From: Catenuloplanes niger
Lineage (GTDB): Bacteria; Actinomycetota; Actinomycetes; Mycobacteriales; Micromonosporaceae
Assembly (NCBI RefSeq): GCF_031458255.1
Contig: NZ_JAVDYC010000001.1
Coordinates: 4,225,001 to 4,289,000, forward strand
Direction of reading: 5' to 3'
Length of the DNA stretch: 64,000 nucleotides
The notes under the pieces were generated by a model. That model had not been told where the DNA came from. It did no database searches and saw only the letters and a program-made list of their open reading frames with translations. Both the position numbers and the translations under genes were made by a program. Positions within the stretch are counted from its first letter, which is position 1; each line of letters opens with the position of its first letter. This document shows, piece by piece, positions 33,532 through 44,137 of the stretch.

Positions 33532-36500
33532 GTGCCCCCGTTGAGCGCGAGACCCGTCGACGGCGCCGCGGCCGCGCCTCCGTTCGTGGCCGACCTGCAC
33601 ATTCACTCCAAGTACTCGCGCGCATGCAGTCGTGACCTGAACATGCCGAACCTGGCGTGGTGGGCCCGGCGCAAGGGCGTGGCGTTGCTCGGTACCGGCG
33701 ACTTCACCCATCCCGCCTGGTTCGACCACCTGCGCGAGACGCTGCAGCCCGCGGAGCCCGGCCTCTACCGGCTCGCCCCGGACGTTGAGGCGGACATCGC
33801 CCGGCGCCTGCCGCCGCGCCTGTCCAGCGCGGCCGAGGCGGACCCGATGCGCTACATGCTCTCGGTGGAGATCTCGACGATCTACAAGCGCGGCGACCGT
33901 ACGCGCAAGGTCCACCACCTGATCTACATGCCGGACCTGGACGCGGCCGCCCGGTTCAACACCGCGCTCGGCCGGATCGGCAACCTCGGCTCGGACGGCC
34001 GGCCGATCCTGGGGCTGGACTCGCGCGACCTGCTGGAGATCGTGCTGGAGTCGAGCCCGGACGGGTTCCTGGTGCCGGCCCACATCTGGACGCCGTGGTT
34101 CTCCGCGCTGGGGTCGAAGTCCGGTTTCGACGCGATCGCGGACTGCTACGCCGACCTCGCCGAACACATCTTCGCGGTGGAGACCGGGCTCTCCTCGGAT
34201 CCGGCGATGAACGGCCGGGTGAGCAGCCTGGACGCGTACCAGCTGGTCTCGAACTCGGACGCGCACTCGCCGCCGGCGCTGGCCCGGGAGGCGACCGTGC
34301 TGTCGTCGGCCCTGGACTACTTCTCGGTCCGCGAGGCGCTGCGCACCGGCGTCGGGCTGGACGGCACGATCGAGTTCTTCCCCGAGGAGGGCAAGTACCA
34401 CGCGGACGGACACCGCAACTGCGGGGTCAACTGGGAGCCGGCCCGCTCGCGCGCGAACAACGGCATATGCCCCGAATGCGGCAAGGGCCTCACGATCGGC
34501 GTGTTGAGCCGGGTCGAGGACCTGGCCGACCGGTCGCCGGACGTTCCGCGGCCGAACGCGAAGAAGGTCACCCACCTGGTGCCGCTGGCCGAGATCCTCG
34601 GTGAGATCAACGCGGTGGGCGCCCGGTCGAAGACCGTGGAGGGGCAGCTCAACTCGCTGATCGCGGCGCTCGGCTCGGAGCTGTCCATCCTGACGACCGT
34701 GCCGGTGGCGGACGTGACCGCGGCCGGCGGCGAGCTGATCGGCGAGGCGATCTCGCGGCTGCGCCGCGGACAGGTGCGGAGAATCCCCGGGTACGACGGG
34801 GAGTACGGCGTCATCAAGCTGTTCGAGCCGGGGGAGCTGGACTCGTCCGGTGGCGCCGCCCAGGCGGACACGCTGTTCGATCTCCCGGTGCCGCAGCAGC
34901 GGGTGCCGGCGAAGCGGAAGGCCACGGCCGCGGCGTCCAGCAAGCCGGCGAAGCGGACCGCGGCCGTGTCGGTGCCGGCCACCACCACGAACTCCCCCAC
35001 CCCGCCGCTGGTCACCTCGCCGCTGGTCACCGCGTCCGGCGCCGGGACGGCGGGCGGGCCGGGCCGCGGCGCGGACTCACCCGGTGCCGTGACCTCCGGC
35101 GCGGGCTCGCGGGGTGCCGGGAGCGCCGGCGCGGGCTCGCCGGGTGGGGACGCGGCGCGGCCGAGGCCGGCACGCGGGGTCGCCTCGGTCCCGCAGAAGA
35201 CGCCGGCGAAGGCGCAGCCGCCGCTCGCCCCGCCGCCGTCCCCGCACGAGCCGTTCGAGCCGATGCTCTCCGGCATGGAGGAGGTCGGCACCGGCCTGCT
35301 GGACCGGCTGGACGCGATGCAGCGGGTGGCCGCGTCCGCGCCGTCCGGGCCGCTGCTGATCGTGGCCGGCCCGGGCACCGGCAAGACCCGCACGCTGACC
35401 CACCGGATCGCGTACCTCTGCGCGGAGCTGAACGTCTTCCCGGAGCAGTGCCTGGCGATCACGTTCACCCGGCGCGCGGCCGAGGAGATGCGCGAGCGGC
35501 TGGACGGGCTGCTCGGCCCGGTCGCCGAGGACGTCACGGTCTCCACGTTCCACTCGCTGGGCCTGCAGATCCTCCGGGAGAACGCGGCCGCGGCCGGGCT
35601 GCCGGCCGACTTCCGGATCGCGGACGACGCGGAGCGCGCGGCCGCGCGAGCCGAGGCCGGTGAGGACGACGCCGCGTACGCGAAACTGCTCCGCGCGGAC
35701 AGCCTGGTCGACCTGGACGAGCTGGTCACGCTGCCGGTGGCGCTGCTGACCGAGTCGAAGGCGCTGGTCGAGGAGTACCGGGCGCGCTGGCGGTGGATCT
35801 TCGTCGACGAGTACCAGGACGTGGACGCGGTCCAGTACGACCTGCTGCGCCTGCTCAGCCCGCCGGACGGCAACCTGTGCGCGATCGGCGACCCGGACCA
35901 GGCGATCTACTCGTTCCGTGGCGCGGACGTGGGCTACTTCCTGCGCTTCGCACAGGACTTCACGGACGCCCGGACGGTACGGCTGACCCGCAACTACCGC
36001 TCGTCCGCGCCGATCCTGGCCGCGGCCGTGCAGGCGATCGCGCCGGCGTCGCTGGTCCGCGGCCGCCGGCTGGACCCGGCCCGGCTCGACCCCGAGGCGC
36101 CGCTGGTCGGCCGGCTCGCGGCCGGATCCGCCGGGGACGAGGCCGAGTTCGTCGCGCGGACCGTGGACGAGCTGGTCGGTGGCGTGTCGCACCGGTCGAT
36201 GGACGCGGGCCGGGCGGACGGACGCACCTCCAACATCTCGTTCTCCGACATCGCGGTGCTCTACCGCACCGACGCGCAGTCCGGGCCGATCCTGGACGCG
36301 CTGAACCGGGCCGGCATCCCGGTGCAGAAGCGCTCGCACAACCGGCTGCGGGACCGCGTCGGCGTCTCCGCGATCGCACGTGAGCTCCGCCATCAGGACG
36401 GGCTCGGCGGTTCGGTCGCGGCCCGGGTGCGGCTGACCGGCCAGGTGCTGGCCGAGCGGTACGCGACACCGACGCTGGACTCCCCGGCCGCGGTCGAGCC

Positions 36501-36960
36501 GGCCGACATCTGGTCCGCGGTGGACGTGCTCAAGCCGCTCGCGCTGCGCTGCGGCGACGACCTGCAGCGCTTCCTCGGCGAGATCGCGATGGGCGCGGAG
36601 GTCGACACGCTGGACCCGCGCGCGGAGGCCGTCACGCTGCTCACGCTGCACGCGGCGAAGGGCCTGGAGTTCCCGGTGGTGTTCCTGGTCGGCTGCGAGG
36701 ACGGGCTGCTGCCGATGCGGTTCCCCGGCGAGAAGCCGTCGTCCGACGACGTCGACGAGGAGCGGCGGCTGTTCTTCGTGGGACTCACCCGCGCGCAGGA
36801 CCGGCTCTACGTCAGCCACGCGGCGCGACGCTTCCGGTACGGCGCGGAGCGAGACAGCACGCCGACGCCGTTCCTGGCCGACATCGACTCCGGTCTTTTC
36901 GAACGGCTCGGCGCCACCGAACCCCGCAAGCCCAAGGACCGGCAGCTACGGCTGATCTGA
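33532..36960 (+). CDS. Fusion of EndoQ-like PHP nuclease and UvrD/PcrA helicase
   Basis: A 1142-residue two-part protein. Residues 1-435 resemble endonuclease Q: PHP metal motifs DLHIHSKYS (His23, His25), GTGDFTHP (Asp57), SVEIS (Glu113), HH at 128-129, PAHIWTPW (His184) and NSDAHSP (Asp243, His245), then a zinc site (Cys297, Cys313, Cys316, nearby His). Residues about 445-580 are a Pro/Ala/Gly-rich linker. Residues 585-1142 are a superfamily 1 helicase with Walker A AGPGTGKT, DEYQD box near 760, GDPDQAIYSFRGAD, LTLHAAKGLEFPVV and VGLTRAQDRL. It probably nicks at deaminated or damaged bases and unwinds from the nick. AGGA supports GTG 33532; GTG 33517 is possible. Confidence 0.88.
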   Translation: MPPLSARPVDGAAAAPPFVADLHIHSKYSRACSRDLNMPNLAWWARRKGVALLGTGDFTHPAWFDHLRETLQPAEPGLYRLAPDVEADIARRLPPRLSSAAEADPMRYMLSVEISTIYKRGDRTRKVHHLIYMPDLDAAARFNTALGRIGNLGSDGRPILGLDSRDLLEIVLESSPDGFLVPAHIWTPWFSALGSKSGFDAIADCYADLAEHIFAVETGLSSDPAMNGRVSSLDAYQLVSNSDAHSPPALAREATVLSSALDYFSVREALRTGVGLDGTIEFFPEEGKYHADGHRNCGVNWEPARSRANNGICPECGKGLTIGVLSRVEDLADRSPDVPRPNAKKVTHLVPLAEILGEINAVGARSKTVEGQLNSLIAALGSELSILTTVPVADVTAAGGELIGEAISRLRRGQVRRIPGYDGEYGVIKLFEPGELDSSGGAAQADTLFDLPVPQQRVPAKRKATAAASSKPAKRTAAVSVPATTTNSPTPPLVTSPLVTASGAGTAGGPGRGADSPGAVTSGAGSRGAGSAGAGSPGGDAARPRPARGVASVPQKTPAKAQPPLAPPPSPHEPFEPMLSGMEEVGTGLLDRLDAMQRVAASAPSGPLLIVAGPGTGKTRTLTHRIAYLCAELNVFPEQCLAITFTRRAAEEMRERLDGLLGPVAEDVTVSTFHSLGLQILRENAAAAGLPADFRIADDAERAAARAEAGEDDAAYAKLLRADSLVDLDELVTLPVALLTESKALVEEYRARWRWIFVDEYQDVDAVQYDLLRLLSPPDGNLCAIGDPDQAIYSFRGADVGYFLRFAQDFTDARTVRLTRNYRSSAPILAAAVQAIAPASLVRGRRLDPARLDPEAPLVGRLAAGSAGDEAEFVARTVDELVGGVSHRSMDAGRADGRTSNISFSDIAVLYRTDAQSGPILDALNRAGIPVQKRSHNRLRDRVGVSAIARELRHQDGLGGSVAARVRLTGQVLAERYATPTLDSPAAVEPADIWSAVDVLKPLALRCGDDLQRFLGEIAMGAEVDTLDPRAEAVTLLTLHAAKGLEFPVVFLVGCEDGLLPMRFPGEKPSSDDVDEERRLFFVGLTRAQDRLYVSHAARRFRYGAERDSTPTPFLADIDSGLFERLGATEPRKPKDRQLRLI

Positions 36961-37046
36961 CCCGCCCGGCCGATCTCGGGTGACCGAACGGCAGGGCTGT
37001 CAGGTAGCCGACCGCTATTCCGCCGCGGAACGACCAGACTCCGCGC

Positions 37047-37667
37047 ATGACCGTCACCGTTGTCTCCGCGTCCGGCGCCACGCTGACCCGGGTGGGGATC
37101 GCGGCGGCGTTCGAGGGCGAGCCGGATCTGCGACTGGTCGGCGCGGCCGCGTCCGGCGCGGAGGCGCTGGCGCTGCTCGCCGCGCAGCAGCCGGACGTGG
37201 TGCTGCTGGACCTGGACCTGGCCGACGGCGACGGCCTCACCTGGGGTGCCGAGGTCCGGCGCGGTCACCCGGCGCTGGGCATAGTGCTGCTGGCCGCGCG
37301 CGACGACGACCTGCTGCTGCGCGCGCTCGAGGCCGGGATCTCCGCGTTCCTGCCGCGGACCGAGGAGCTGGGCGCGATCCTGGCCGCGGTCCGGCACGCG
37401 GCGGCCGCGCCGGGCTCGTTCACCGCGCCGGACCTGGCCGGGGCGCTGACCCGGCGCCGGCACTCGGCCACCGTGGTCAGCCCGCGCGAGCGGGAGGTGC
37501 TCAACCTGCTGCGGGACGGGCTGACCGTGCCGCAGATCGCGGCCACGCTCGGCCTGAGCGAGTCGACGGTGAAGACCTACCTGGCCCGGATCTACGACAA
37601 GCTCGGCGTGACCGGCCGCAACCAGGCCGTGGCCACCGCGACCGACCGCGGCCTGCTGACCGCCTAG
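37047..37667 (+). CDS. NarL/FixJ-type response regulator with atypical receiver
   Basis: A 206-residue protein with an N-terminal receiver and a C-terminal LuxR-type helix-turn-helix (SPREREVLNLLRDGLTVPQI; SESTVKTYLARIYDKLGVTG). Asp55 in VVLLDLDLADGDG is present, but the usual acidic pair (here SASG), the Thr/Ser (LLAARD) and the Lys (PRTEE) are replaced. Phosphorylation by a kinase is therefore doubtful. No sensor kinase is adjacent. Its stop overlaps that of the convergent small membrane protein within CTAG. Confidence 0.85.
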   Translation: MTVTVVSASGATLTRVGIAAAFEGEPDLRLVGAAASGAEALALLAAQQPDVVLLDLDLADGDGLTWGAEVRRGHPALGIVLLAARDDDLLLRALEAGISAFLPRTEELGAILAAVRHAAAAPGSFTAPDLAGALTRRRHSATVVSPREREVLNLLRDGLTVPQIAATLGLSESTVKTYLARIYDKLGVTGRNQAVATATDRGLLTA

Positions 37668-37927
37668 GAACCGCCGCCACCACCACCGCCGTCGCCACCA
37701 CCGAAGCCACCACCGAAGCCGCCGCCGTCGCCACCGGAGCCACCGCCGTCGCCGCTGCCACCGGAGTCACCGGTCATGCTGCTGCCGAAGATCGAGGTGG
37801 AGTATCGCGAGCGGTTGCGCGCATCGGTCAGGACGACACCGGTCTGTTGCCGCCGATGACGAAGGGCCAGGAAGAACAGGACTGCGAGCAGTACGACCGC
37901 GGCCGCACCGGCGAGAGTTTCGGTCAT
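37664..37927 (-). CDS. Small membrane protein with Gly-rich tail
   Basis: An 87-residue protein starting MTETLAGAAAVV, with one membrane helix (LAGAAAVVLLAVLFFLAL), a basic stretch (RHRRQQ) and a tail made almost wholly of Gly, Ser and Asp. I recognise no family. Its TAG and the TAG of the convergent response regulator share four bases (CTAG). The long dyad at 38108-38178 lies upstream of its start. Confidence 0.6.
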   Translation of the reverse strand: MTETLAGAAAVVLLAVLFFLALRHRRQQTGVVLTDARNRSRYSTSIFGSSMTGDSGGSGDGGGSGGDGGGFGGGFGGGDGGGGGGGS

Positions 37928-38480
37928 GGGATCAAGTCTGGTGCGCCGCACCCCGCACCCGCATCTCACGAAAGACATACACCCACCGCAACCGGCCCGG
38001 CCCCAGCCCACACCCCGCAGCGCCCCGCCCCGGCCCGGCCCACACGCTCCGCGCCGACCATCAGCGCGCCCGAAAAATCATGACAAGCCTCCCGCGTCGA
38101 AGCTCGCCGATCAATGACCGATGCGAAAACGAGGTCATCAAGCGCTGCGGGCCGCCTTTTCGCATCGGTCATTGATCGACCTGACGACCAGCGTCGCCTA
38201 CGGAGTTTCCGAGGCGCGGAGATCACGGTCAGGCACGTCGCGGCGGCGTCGATAAATGGTGAAATTTCGGGCGCAGGGCGCCCGAAAGCACATGCTTACC
38301 GACGCGACAACCGGCCGAGGGCAGGCTGGTTATATGTCAGTGAGGTCGAGCGCCCCCGGCGAGTTACGGCCCCTCTTTCACTACGCTGAGTTAGCGCGCG
38401 GCCGAATTCCGGCCGCGCAGTGTCCGAAGCCGCCAAGAACGGCACGACTGGTGAGGCCCTCATCTTGTTACGTTCGGGCC
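37928..38480. other. Divergent gene-free region with long dyad
   Basis: About 550 bp between two divergent genes, AT-richer than its surroundings in parts. The only strong structure is the 22-bp perfect dyad at 38108-38178. Short frames within it encode MTDAK-type peptides on both strands only because the dyad is palindromic. Confidence 0.6.
38108..38178. promoter_or_regulatory. Perfect 22-bp inverted repeat with 27-nt spacer
   Basis: The left arm (38108-38129, beginning CGATCAATGACCGATG) and right arm (38157-38178, ending CATCGGTCATTGATCG) are perfect inverted copies over 22 bp. It lies between divergent gene starts, so a terminator role is unlikely. It may be an operator, a small palindromic mobile element or a structured RNA. 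Confidence 0.7.
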
Positions 38481-39260
38481 GTGGATCGACTTGCGGAAAT
38501 TGTGTTCTGCCTTCCGGCTTCACCCGCGTACAGGCAGTTCCTCGATGAGTTGCGGAGTCTGCTCGCCGAGGTCGCTTACGCCTCGAGCGATGCCGCGGAC
38601 AGCCTGGTCTTGACTCCACCGATGCCACCGTCCGCCCGCCCGGTAACCCGGGTCGGGCTGGCTGACGTGCCTGAACCGGAAATCGTCCTGAACATCGGCC
38701 GGCGCATCCCGCTTGCGGGCCGGAATGCGATTCCGGACCGCGAGCGGATGGAACTGGCCGACCTCGCACGGCGCCTCACCGGGCATGTCGGGCGTGTCGA
38801 CCACACCGGCGTCAACCTGCCCACCCGGTCCGTGCCTGCAGATGAGTGGCACGACCTGGTACGCGACCTGGCCGCCGTGGCTGCGATGTATCACTATCCG
38901 ACCGGTGAACCGTGGCCGTTCATCCTTCCGGCGACTCCCGGTGAGTTGACGACCGATATTCGCGATTTCGTCGTCGGGCGGGAGCCACGCTTCGAACTCG
39001 TGCATGACGAGTGGAGCTCGCACACGACATGGCAGTTCGCCCTCTGGACGACCCTGACCCGCGCCGAGCTGGAGGAGTTGATCCCGGCCCCGTGGGGGAC
39101 CGGATTACCCGGCCTTGAGGACATTTTCCGCACCGTCTACGTCCGGCACGCATGTCCGAATCTCGAGATCCGGTTCGACCTCTGCTTCCGCGTCGACGAA
39201 GGTCCATCGGATTGGGAAACCGGCGAATGGCTCGTCACAGAAGGCGGCCGGATCCGCTGA
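38481..39260 (+). CDS. Hypothetical protein, no recognised family
   Basis: A 259-residue soluble protein that I do not recognise. It is rich in Pro, Arg and Asp, without signal peptide, membrane segment or known motif. The middle (RMELADLARRLTGHVGRVDH) is helical, and the C-terminal part is aromatic-rich (WSSHTTWQFALWTTL; IRFDLCFRVDEGPSDWETGEW). GTG at 38481 is a guess; the frame is open from 38256. Codon use is less GC-biased than in neighbours, which may mean recent acquisition. It sits between the long dyad and element R5. Confidence 0.5.
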   Translation: MDRLAEIVFCLPASPAYRQFLDELRSLLAEVAYASSDAADSLVLTPPMPPSARPVTRVGLADVPEPEIVLNIGRRIPLAGRNAIPDRERMELADLARRLTGHVGRVDHTGVNLPTRSVPADEWHDLVRDLAAVAAMYHYPTGEPWPFILPATPGELTTDIRDFVVGREPRFELVHDEWSSHTTWQFALWTTLTRAELEELIPAPWGTGLPGLEDIFRTVYVRHACPNLEIRFDLCFRVDEGPSDWETGEWLVTEGGRIR

Positions 39261-39310
39261 CGCCCTCTCTGCCGCGTGACGAGGCGTGGGTGGTGGTGGG
39301 ATCTTTTGCC

Positions 39311-39430
39311 GGGACCGGCGGCACCGGCTCCGGCGCCGCGGGTGGAGCGGAGCGCCAGCGGAGTCGGAGCCCGCGGCGAGGTTGGCCCGCGGGAGCATGC
39401 GGGCCGCACCACGCCGGAAGCGGGAAGATC
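39311..39430 (-). repeat. Dispersed 3'-UTR element, copy R5 (variant II)
   Basis: On the minus strand, box A (CTTCCCGCTTCCGGCG) begins 18 bases after the tadC stop. GCGTG and CATGC pair (one G-T) across the spacer. After GCTCCCGCGGGC the 3' half differs from R1-R4: it carries GGGCTCCGACTCCGCTGGCG and CTCCGCTCCACCCGCGGCG, as in R8. Confidence 0.75.
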
Positions 39431-39448
39431 AAGAATTTGGTCTGGGTC

Positions 39449-40396
39449 TTACCCGTTGCCGAGGGTGTCGATCAGTCGTAGTACGCCGGGGCCGAGGATG
39501 ACCACGAAGAGTGCCGGGAACAGGCAGAAGACCAGCGGGAAGAGGATTTTGATCGGGACCTTGCGGGCGCGTTCCTCCGCGCGCTGGCGGCGTTTGACCC
39601 GCATCTCGCGGGACTGCTCGCGGAGCACCGACGCCACCGGGATGCCCAGCTCGGTGGCCTGGACGATGGACATCATGGCGTTGCGCAGTTCCGGGATCGT
39701 GGTGCGGGCGGCGAGCGAACGCAGTGCCTCCGCGCGTCGCTTGCCCATCTGCATCTCCTGCAGCGCGCGGGCCAGTTCGCCGCCGAGCGGGCCGTCGATG
39801 CCGGCCGCGACCTGCATCAGCGCGGCGTCGAAGCCGAGACCAGCCTCGACGCAGAGCGTGAGCATGTCGAGGGTGTCCGGCAGCGTGTCCAGCAACCGTT
39901 CCTGGCGGCGCTGTGCCGCGTTGAGCACCAGCAGGTAGGGGCCCCACCAGCCGATCAGCCCGCCGGCCAGCGCGCCCAGGATCAGCGTGCTGGCCGGCGA
40001 CGAGCCGCGGGCGACGAGGCCGAGACCCAGCAGAGCGCCCACGGGTACGCCGATGACGATGCTCCACCCCTGCGCCTCGAGGATTCGGGCGGGCGGCCAC
40101 GACGGTGGGTTGCCGGCGTGGTCGAGCGTGCGCTGCAGCCAGGCCGCGGCCCGGTCCGGGGTGAGCCGGCTGGCCAGCAACGTGACCGCGCGGCCGAGCG
40201 CGGGCCGGCCGGCCGGGCCGGCGGAGAGCGCGGTGCGGCGGCCCTGTGCGGCGCCGGGCGCGTAGACCGTGTTGATGTCGGCGAGCGCGCGGGCCAGGCC
40301 GCGGCGGTCGGCGCCGCCCAGGACCAGCGTCAGGAGCAGGATGAGCAGCGCCGCGAAGATGACGGTGAGTCCGGCGCCGAGCACGATCACGTCCAC
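39449..40396 (-). CDS. tadC: Tad pilus assembly membrane protein TadC (T2SS F family)
   Basis: A 315-residue inner-membrane platform protein with N- and C-terminal membrane helices and the T2SSF core (LPDTLDMLTLCVEAGLGFDA; MGKRRAEALRSLAART; ATELGIPVASVLREQS; ILFPLVFCLFPALFVV). It works with TadB and the ATPase TadA to extrude Flp pili. GTG start one base after the tadB stop. Last gene of the tad cluster, followed at 18 bases by element R5. Confidence 0.92.
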   Translation of the reverse strand: MDVIVLGAGLTVIFAALLILLLTLVLGGADRRGLARALADINTVYAPGAAQGRRTALSAGPAGRPALGRAVTLLASRLTPDRAAAWLQRTLDHAGNPPSWPPARILEAQGWSIVIGVPVGALLGLGLVARGSSPASTLILGALAGGLIGWWGPYLLVLNAAQRRQERLLDTLPDTLDMLTLCVEAGLGFDAALMQVAAGIDGPLGGELARALQEMQMGKRRAEALRSLAARTTIPELRNAMMSIVQATELGIPVASVLREQSREMRVKRRQRAEERARKVPIKILFPLVFCLFPALFVVILGPGVLRLIDTLGNG

Positions 40397-40397
40397 G

Positions 40398-41384
40398 TCA
40401 GACCTCGACCTTGACGACCCGGGTGAGCCAGAAACCGCCGAGCGCGACCAGCGCGACACCGGCGACGAGCATGAGGACGCCGCGCGGGTCGGTGAAGAGC
40501 GGCGCGACGTACTCCCGGCGGCTGAGGAACATGAACCCGCCGAGCACGATCGGCAGCGCGAGCAGCACCCAGGCGGAGAGCCGGCCCTCGGCGGAGAGCG
40601 CGCGCACGTGGCCGCGCAGCAGCTCGCGCTCGCGGATGGTGTTGATCGTGTTGCTGAGCGCCTCGGCCAGGTTGCCGCCGACCTCGCGCTGCACCCGCAT
40701 CGCGATGACGGTCCAGGCCAGGTCCTTGTTGTTCATGCGTTTCGCGACCCGGTCCAGCGCCTCCTCCAGCTCCATGCCGAGCCGGGCCTCCGCGAGCGCG
40801 CGGCTGAACTCGCCGGCCAGCGGGTCGACGGACTCGCGGACCATCGCGTCGAGCGCCTGCTGGAGCGAGAAGCCGGACCGCAGCGAGCCGATCACCATCT
40901 GGATCGCGTCCGGGAACGCGGCCGCGAACCGTTCCTCGCGGCGGTTCGCCATGTGCCGCTGGAACAGCTCGGTCGCGATCACGCCGAGGAACGCGCCGAG
41001 CGGGAAGCCGAGCGGGCCGATCAGCAGCGTTAGCACCACCGCGAGGCCGAGCGCGACGCCGATCCGGGCCAGCAGCCACTCGCTGGGGCGCAGTTTCAGG
41101 CCGGCCCGGTCGAGCTGGCGGCCGATCCGCTCCTCCCAGCCCCGGGTGCGGACTACCTGTTCGGCGGCGGAGACCGCGACCCGGGCGAACGGGGACGCGG
41201 GCCGGGACGTCCGGGTCCGGTCGGCGTGCACCGCGGCCGCGAACTCCTCCACCTGGGCCATCCGGCGACGGCGCTCCACCAGGCCGAACATGGGGGAGAA
41301 GATCAGCAGGAAGATCGACAGCAGCGCCAGGAAGACCAGCGCCGCCATCACGATCCGGAACGTCGGGGTGCCCGTCTCAAGCAT
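40398..41384 (-). CDS. tadB: Tad pilus assembly membrane protein TadB (T2SS F family)
   Basis: A 328-residue platform protein with two N-terminal helices (IVMAALVFLALLSIFLLIF; IGVALGLAVVLTLLIG) and the T2SSF domain (FPDAIQMVIGSLRSGFSLQQ; RMNNKDLAWTVIAMRVQREV). The ATG at 41384 follows AAGGTGG; an upstream in-frame GTG at 41396 overlaps that site. Partner of TadC and TadA in the cytoplasmic membrane. Confidence 0.92.
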   Translation of the reverse strand: MLETGTPTFRIVMAALVFLALLSIFLLIFSPMFGLVERRRRMAQVEEFAAAVHADRTRTSRPASPFARVAVSAAEQVVRTRGWEERIGRQLDRAGLKLRPSEWLLARIGVALGLAVVLTLLIGPLGFPLGAFLGVIATELFQRHMANRREERFAAAFPDAIQMVIGSLRSGFSLQQALDAMVRESVDPLAGEFSRALAEARLGMELEEALDRVAKRMNNKDLAWTVIAMRVQREVGGNLAEALSNTINTIRERELLRGHVRALSAEGRLSAWVLLALPIVLGGFMFLSRREYVAPLFTDPRGVLMLVAGVALVALGGFWLTRVVKVEV

Positions 41385-41444
41385 CGCGGCGGCCACCTTC
41401 GGCCCCGGCCGGGCGGTGTGCGGCGGCGGCGCCGGCCGGTGTGG

Positions 41445-42947
<1,503 letters not shown>

Positions 42948-42951
42948 CAGT

Positions 42952-44130
42952 TCACCTCTTCCCACGGCGGGACAGCATGGACCTCAGGCCCTTGGGGGTG
43001 GGGACACCGGCCCCGATCCGGTGCCCGGCCAGGTCGCGGATCGCCTCGCTGACCGGGTGCGCCGGGGAGTCGAGCACGATCGGCACCCCCCGGTTGATGG
43101 AGATCGAGACGTCACGGCTGGCCGGGATCTGCGCGGTGAGCGGAATCCGCAGCACGCGTTCGATGTCGGCCGGCGTCACGCCCAGCCGCGCGTCGGCCCG
43201 GTTGAGGATCACGAGCCGGTTCTCCTTGCGGTAGTCGAGGACGTCGAACGTGTCGAGCAGGATGCGCAGGTTCTTGATCGCGGTAACCGCGGGCGTGGCG
43301 ACCAGCAGGTACTGGTGGGACGAGTCGAGCGCGGCCAGCACGTGGTCGTTGAAGACCGGCGGGCTGTCCACCACCACGTAGTCGTACATGCCGCGGGTCA
43401 GGTAGAGGATCTCCGTGACGAGATCCCGACTGATCTGCTCCGCGATGGTCGGGACGACCGGCGCGAGCAGCACGTCGACGCCCGGGCAGTAGTTGGTGAC
43501 CATGGTGCGCAGGCCGGTCTCGTCGATCCGGTCCGCGACCGGCACCGCGTCCGCGATGGTCCGCTCCGGCGACAGCTGCAGCATCAGCGCCACGTCACCG
43601 AGAGTCAGGTCCAGGTCGATCAGGCAGACCCGTTTGTCGCCGCCTCCGGCCAGTGCCACCGCCAGGTTCACGGCCAGCATGGTCTTGCCGCAGCCGCCCT
43701 TGGCCGCGTAGACCGTGATCACCTTGCCGTCCACCGCGTCGCCGCGCTCCGACGTCTTCGCGTGCAGGCCGCCGTGCATGCGGCGGGACAGGTCCTGCGA
43801 CCGCGCGCAGGCGGCCAGGATGTTCGTCGGGTCGTTGACGTCCGTGACCTCGCGCACGCCGGAGCGGATCGCCTCGGCCAGCACGCTCACCTCGAGCTGG
43901 TGGCGCAGCAGCACCACGCCGAGCGACGGGCGGGCCAGCCGCTGCCGGGCCGCCAGGCTGACCGCCTCGGGCAGCGGTGTGTTCGGCCCCATCAGCACCA
44001 GTTGCTCGTCCGGGTCCTCGTTGAGCAGCGCGTACACGTCGTCGAGACTGAGCGCGGTGCGCACGTCGCCGCCGACCAGCATGCCGAAATGCTGGGCGGC
44101 CTGCCGGGACGGCTCGTACAGGATGGTCAT
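42952..44130 (-). CDS. cpaE: Tad pilus localisation ATPase TadZ/CpaE
   Basis: A 392-residue ParA/MinD-like protein that positions Tad pili. The N-terminal 120 residues are a receiver-like (ARD) domain; then a deviant Walker A YAAKGGCGKTMLAVNL, LIDLDLTLGDVALML and VVVDSPPVFNDHVLAALD. The C-terminus is a MinD-type helix region with basic residues. It is seven bases downstream of cpaB on the same strand. Confidence 0.92.
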   Translation of the reverse strand: MTILYEPSRQAAQHFGMLVGGDVRTALSLDDVYALLNEDPDEQLVLMGPNTPLPEAVSLAARQRLARPSLGVVLLRHQLEVSVLAEAIRSGVREVTDVNDPTNILAACARSQDLSRRMHGGLHAKTSERGDAVDGKVITVYAAKGGCGKTMLAVNLAVALAGGGDKRVCLIDLDLTLGDVALMLQLSPERTIADAVPVADRIDETGLRTMVTNYCPGVDVLLAPVVPTIAEQISRDLVTEILYLTRGMYDYVVVDSPPVFNDHVLAALDSSHQYLLVATPAVTAIKNLRILLDTFDVLDYRKENRLVILNRADARLGVTPADIERVLRIPLTAQIPASRDVSISINRGVPIVLDSPAHPVSEAIRDLAGHRIGAGVPTPKGLRSMLSRRGKR

Positions 44131-44137
44131 CGCGACC

